Source: Phalacrocorax aristotelis (lineage: Eukaryota > Chordata > Aves > Suliformes > Phalacrocoracidae). From it: a DNA stretch of 64,000 nucleotides. The translations under genes were made by a program, and so were the position numbers. Under the pieces are notes generated by a model. That model did not search any database, was not told the DNA's origin, and was given only the letters and a program-made list of their open reading frames with translations. Of this stretch, positions 59,752-64,000 are shown piece after piece. The stretch is from the NCBI RefSeq assembly GCF_949628215.1, contig NC_134288.1, positions 1,736,001 to 1,800,000 on the forward strand, read 5' to 3'. Each line of letters begins with the position of its first letter. Positions within the stretch are counted from its first letter, which is position 1.

Positions 59752-60718
59752 GTAAGAGCGCAGCCGGGGCGGGCGGCAAACATGGAGTCCCGGCCGGGCG
59801 CGGCGGGCCGGGCCGGGCCGGGCCGGGGGGCGGCGGGGCCCTGCCGCCTTTGTGCGGGCCGGGCCGGGCCGGGCCGGGCGCCGCCCCCGCCGTGAAAAGT
59901 TTGTGGGAGTCGCGGGTGGGCGCGCTCGGGCGGGTTTTGTTCCCTTTCCGCGTCGCGTCTAACTTGGCCGATGTTGTTTGTTCGGCCGGGGGTTGTTTTT
60001 GGGCCGGTTTCTGCCCTGGGCGGGGGCGGGGGGGGGTGCGGGCTTTGGGGCGGCGGGCGAGTTTTCCAGCGTCTCTTTCTTTCTCCTTCGCGGCGGCGGC
60101 GGCGGGGGGGGGGCCGGGGCTCGCCGCTCCCCCCGGCTTTGTGTCGGCGGCGGACGGGGTGGCCCCGGGGCCGCGCTACCTGTTGCGGCCGGGGGGCGGC
60201 GGGGGCGGCCCCGCCACCCCCCGCCTCCATCCCCGCCGCACAATGACCCCGCGTGGTTCCATCTCCCCGAAGCAACTCCGACCTTCCAGCTCCGGCCCTT
60301 TTCCCCCTGCTGAGATTTTTTAAAAAAATTATTATTTTTGATATTTTCTCCCTAAATGTTTCATTTTTCCTCGCCTTTCCCCCCGAACCCCGCTTGCGTG
60401 CGCAGGGCTCCCGCCTGTGCCGTCTCCCTAGACCTCCAGGGGCTCTCTTTAGGCAGAGCGAAGTGCCGCGGGGTGGGCTGTTGTCTCCGCCGCTGCCTGT
60501 AGCTTCTCCTCCCCTCGGGGGGGGCCCTGCCTCTGGATCCCCCCACCTCGGCCGGCCGGGAAGGGGGTGATGAGCCGCTCTCCACCTCGGAGGCGGTGGG
60601 GGGCTGTCTGCGGCTGCAGCCCGCGCCCGCTCCCCCGGCCGGGATGCCGCCTGATGCCCGCTCTTTGGTTTCCACCTTGCCAGGCTTTAACCAGGAGAGA
60701 TCTGCGGGCAGCTCCACC

Positions 60719-60922
60719 ATGTCGGATAGCGACCTCGGGGAGGACGACAGCGCCACATCCCCGGACCCCTTGCAGTCCAACAAGAGGAAGAGAAGGGGCA
60801 ATCTCCCCAAGGAGTCTGTGAAGATCCTCCGGGACTGGCTGTACGAGCATCGCTTCAATGCCTACCCCTCCGAGCAGGAGAAGCTCAGCCTCTCGGGGCA
60901 GACCAGCCTCTCCGTGCTGCAG
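60719..60922 (+). CDS. TGIF2: TGIF2 first coding exon (partial gene; rest is right of the window)
   Basis: The ATG lies in a good context (CACCATGT). The exon encodes 68 residues: [10 protein letters not shown], a linker, the basic [11 protein letters not shown] stretch, and helices 1 and 2 of a TALE homeodomain with the three-residue loop Ala-Tyr-Pro at 48-50. It ends at SVLQ with donor GTAGGA. The DNA-contacting helix 3 (WFINARRR in the family) must be in the next exon, which I do not see before 64000. TGIF2 is a nuclear repressor that binds TGACA-type sites and SMADs in TGF-beta signalling. The [10 protein letters not shown] start and [11 protein letters not shown] identify TGIF2 rather than TGIF1. 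The linker before KRKRRG is longer than the human one as I remember it. Confidence 0.96.
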
Positions 60923-63900
60923 GTAGGAGCCAGTCCCCCACATGCCGGGGACGCAGCTGGGTCCTCTGCCGCGGTGCTTGGGACAGGCCAGAATGGGAGA
61001 ACCCCACCAGAGATCCCAAAGGACTTAGAGCGCTGGAACCACTTCTCTCTGAAGGGCAGCAAGGAGACAAGGGAGGGAATGGCAGGGGAGTAAAGCCACC
61101 TGCGATGTGGGCAGCCTCTTTTTGGGAGAGGTCTGAGCCCCAGGGACCAGTTTTATGGCAATGCTGGAGCAGAGCTTTTTGGCCAGGCAGCAGATGGAGG
61201 GACTGGGATGGGGACAAACTAAGCTGTACCTTGTTTTTAGTAAAACCTGCCACAGGAGGGAGGGCTTCAGGGGGCGCTGCTTTATCCTGTTCCCCTGGGT
61301 ACCCCCAGCAAAGGGGCCACAGCTGCCATCCCCTGTACGCAGAGAACTATCCTAGGGAAGAGAGGCTGGACTGGGCTTTGACCCCAATGGGCCATTAGCA
61401 GCACTAAGTACTGGCTGTGCCACTTGGCCCCAGTCACACCAGTTGCATCAAGGGGAGCCCAGCCCAGCTGAGTGCCCCGGGGCAGGAGTCCCCCTAGCCC
61501 TGCTCCTGCTTGCAGGTCGATGTTCTTGTGGTGCTGTGACAGGTGCCTGGCCAGGAGCCCTGGCTAGCAGTGGGGGTGAGCAGTGCTTTTCCTTCCAGCT
61601 TTGGCTTTCACCCTGTCTGCTGTTAGGGTGGCAGGGAGAACCGGCCTGCAGCTGCCTGTCCCTTTGAGCCACACAAGGGCCAGCAGCCTCTAGGCAGGGG
61701 GACCCCTGTCTGCCCAGGGCCCTTTCCCAGCCTGGCAGGGCAGGAGATAAGCGGTGGCTTCACTCTTTTCTCTGGTCTGGGGGCACAGCAGGGTGGGAAA
61801 CAGCTCTTGTGTGCAGGGGAGCAAGCAAGGGCCAGTTGGTTTTGCAGCCGAGCCCCTCTCTTTGGGGCTTCCTCTGCACCTCTGGCTCCTTTCCCTGCAG
61901 CTCGGCACAGTCCTGGCCAGCTGTCCTGGCCGCGGCCCAGACACCGGTGTGTAGGCAGTGGCTGTCTGGTTTTCTTTTTCCTGGCTGGCAAAGCAAACTT
62001 TCTTTTTAATTTTAATGTATTTCTTTCAATGCTGGCTGTGCAACAGATTTGTGTCTGGGCAGCTGCTCCAAGCGGGGAGGCTGGTGGTCCTGGGAGGGCT
62101 TGAGTCAGAGCTGGGGGGAGCAGCAATGGGTTTAGGGTTGTGGGAGTCTGGGCTTGTCCTGGACTGGGGTTGGCGCGGTGCTGCCTGGCATGCGGGGGTT
62201 TACCCCAGGGGTTGCGGCAGTGGGACTGGCAGATGCCTGGCTGTCCATGCCCCGAGCTTTTTGGGACCAAGGAGGGTGTTAGCAGGCATGTGGCCTTGTG
62301 TTGAGGTGTGGTGTTGCCGTGTGCCGACTGTTGTCTGCCCTGTGGGACCCCCTACAGGGGACGTGTGCCTGGTGAGGAGGCTGCTCCTGTCCCCGCCAGG
62401 TAGGGGGTCCCAGCCTGGTGGCATTTCCCAGGGCCAGCTGAGGGCTGTCACTGGGATTTCTGTCAGCCTGATGTGACAACAGGATGCTGTGGGGGCTGTT
62501 CCATCTGATGAGAGGTGGAGGTGTGGGGCACCCCACTGCAAGGCTGGAGCGGCTGCTGGGTTCGATCCGTCAGTGTCAGTCTGACCCCTCCGGGAGCCTG
62601 TTAAGCGCAGGGCTCTGCTGCAGCCACTGGCTCAGCATCCCCTGGTTGTTTATTTCTACATCTCCCTGCCTGGTCTCGTGGCCTGGGGAGCTGAAGCCAG
62701 GTGCCGGTGGCCAGGGATTGGGAGCACAGCGACCCTGGGTCTCCAGGGACACTGGGAAGCCATGTGTCTCCCTTGCAGAGAGTTGGGAGATGAGAAAGCA
62801 GTCCCCACTCCTGCTGAGGCTTCCCAGACAACAGCAGGTTTCCAAGCTCATGCCTTCCTGTGGGGATGGACTTTTCGTCTCGCAGTGGTGGTGGGGACAG
62901 ACACTGCCCAAAGTGACAGTCCAGCGTGTACTGGTGGTGGGGCCAAGTGATGGCCATGGGTTGTTTTTTTTTTTTTTTAAAAAAAGCTGCTTGCTTTGAA
63001 CCCGAGGAGTATCCCAGCTCCCCTGGTGGGTGATGCGTGTGGTGTCCTGCAGTGTCACTGGTGGTTGTGTGTGCCTGTCTCCGTGCCGCGTTTACCGGAG
63101 GGAGTTGAATGCTGGAAGGAGAATGGCGGGCGGACCGGCAGGATTTTGGGGGCCTTCTGAGCGCTGCAGAGTTGGTTGGGCTTTCTGATGGGAGTCCAGC
63201 CCTCTGGTTGGGGATTACAGAGGTTGATGGCCGTGGGATTGCAAGATCACATCAAGGGGACTCAGCTAAGGCTTGCAAGGGAGGGTGTTCGGAAGGGAAA
63301 AGCAGGTGAGACTGGTGTATTTGAGGGTGTTAAATGCCAAATATTGTCTCAAAGACAAAAAAAGGACAACTGAGATCTTGCTGTGATCAAAGTGGTGGTA
63401 AGTTCTTTCTCCCTGGGGAAAAATATTTTATGTAGCTCTTGATTTAGGAAAGATCAGTCTTTTTTTTCTCTGATTTATTCTCTTCTAATTGTTTTCTAGG
63501 AAGAAGGCAGTTATTTTAATGTAGCATTTTATATAAAGACGCTGAAACAATACCTGGCTGAGACTGAATACATGGCCCCTGTGTTTCTGAAGGGCTTCCA
63601 GAGGTGTAGATGCAGAGTTCTGCCTTTTTGGTGTGCAGATGTTTGGAAGAGTCTTTAAAGTTAGCCGTAACCTCACTGGTTGGCAGGAGGCGTGGGAAGG
63701 TGTTGATGTACTGCCGCAATCCCTGCCACTCTGTTAGAGGACAGGGGGCTGCAGGTCTGCAAACTGATGGGTTTTAGGGTTTTCCATCCATGCTGCTGTC
63801 CTGCTGTCCTTCTGCTCCATGCAGCCTCAGTGCTCCTGTCCAGGGTGGCAGCATGTTGGTGCTGGCATGAGCGTGTGAAGCATGGCCAGGCATGCTGACC

Positions 63901-64000
63901 TCTGGGGTGGGTTGCCTGGAGAAGGGAAAACTCCCCCCAGACCGGGGACCTGCTGGAGGCCGTTGGGCTCTGAGCTGGCTCTCTGCAATGCCACAGCCTC
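60923..64000 (+). other. TGIF2: TGIF2 intron (open at right edge)
   Basis: No exon with the homeodomain third helix or the C-terminal repression region is visible, so the intron continues beyond the window. It contains only short T-rich and A-rich runs (for example 62964-62986). Confidence 0.7.

Larger units (their letters stand above)
59269..60660 (+). promoter_or_regulatory. TGIF2: CpG island promoter and 5' UTR region of TGIF2
   Basis: Very GC- and CpG-rich sequence leads up to the TGIF2 first coding exon. It includes a run of 19 G (59386-59404), seven CCG triplets (59405-59425) ending in a CAG and a GTACCG donor at 59430, and several GGGCC tandem stretches near 59806-59830 and 59861-59880. 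No TATA box is seen. Several start sites are likely. Confidence 0.75.

Noticed and set aside
59490-60323. 277-codon plus-strand frame in the TGIF2 CpG island
   Set aside because: It spans a likely splice donor and GC-rich repeats and ends before the TGIF2 ATG, so it reads as 5' UTR and intron sequence.

Overview
This is a 64 kb window of a bird nuclear genome. The evidence is multi-exon vertebrate genes with GT-AG introns, CpG-island promoters, three antisense fragments of the CR1 LINE family that is characteristic of birds and reptiles, and an MYL9 reading frame that matches the chicken gizzard myosin regulatory light chain as I remember it. I cannot name the species.

Layout from left to right. 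A CpG island at about 1.2-2.46 kb carries leftward splice donors and is probably the promoter and first non-coding exon of a gene that runs off the left edge. NCOA6 is my guess from human gene order, not from coding sequence. After an intergenic stretch with a short CR1 relic, GGT7 lies on the minus strand. I could assemble all 15 coding exons (9560-29000) into one continuous 664-residue frame. Its CpG promoter is at about 28.6-29.4 kb. RAB5IF (C20orf24/OPTI/RCAF1) follows on the minus strand with four coding exons (34192-39657, 134 residues) and its own CpG promoter. A CR1 copy of about 940 bp carrying decayed reverse-transcriptase sequence sits just upstream of that promoter. MYL9 then runs rightward: a TATA-containing GC-rich promoter and non-coding exon 1 near 45.0-45.2 kb, a 6.8 kb first intron, and three coding exons (51961-53869, 172 residues). 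After another CR1 fragment and a 15-bp-unit minisatellite comes the CpG island of TGIF2. Its first coding exon (60719-60922) is present; the rest of the gene lies beyond the right edge.

The genes do not form one functional pathway. GGT7 is a single-pass membrane member of the gamma-glutamyltransferase family. RAB5IF is a small ER membrane protein of the EMC6/Rab5ip family. MYL9 is the smooth-muscle myosin regulatory light chain. TGIF2 is a TALE homeodomain repressor. The arrangement differs from human chromosome 20 as I remember it: GGT7 abuts RAB5IF instead of ACSS2, and RAB5IF lies upstream of MYL9 and inverted instead of downstream of TGIF2.

I found no new biological system. The most striking item is a 653-bp uninterrupted homopurine run (14895-15547). 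In the GGT7 transcript it becomes a giant polypyrimidine stretch immediately upstream of the exon 10 splice acceptor, and it leaves only a few adenosines as possible nearby branch points. A second tract of 487 bp with partly complementary composition (42945-43431) lies in the opposite orientation. Other points are a tandem splice donor at GGT7 exon 10, an apparent change at the catalytic threonine of GGT7, and a 19-G run next to a CCG repeat at the TGIF2 start region.
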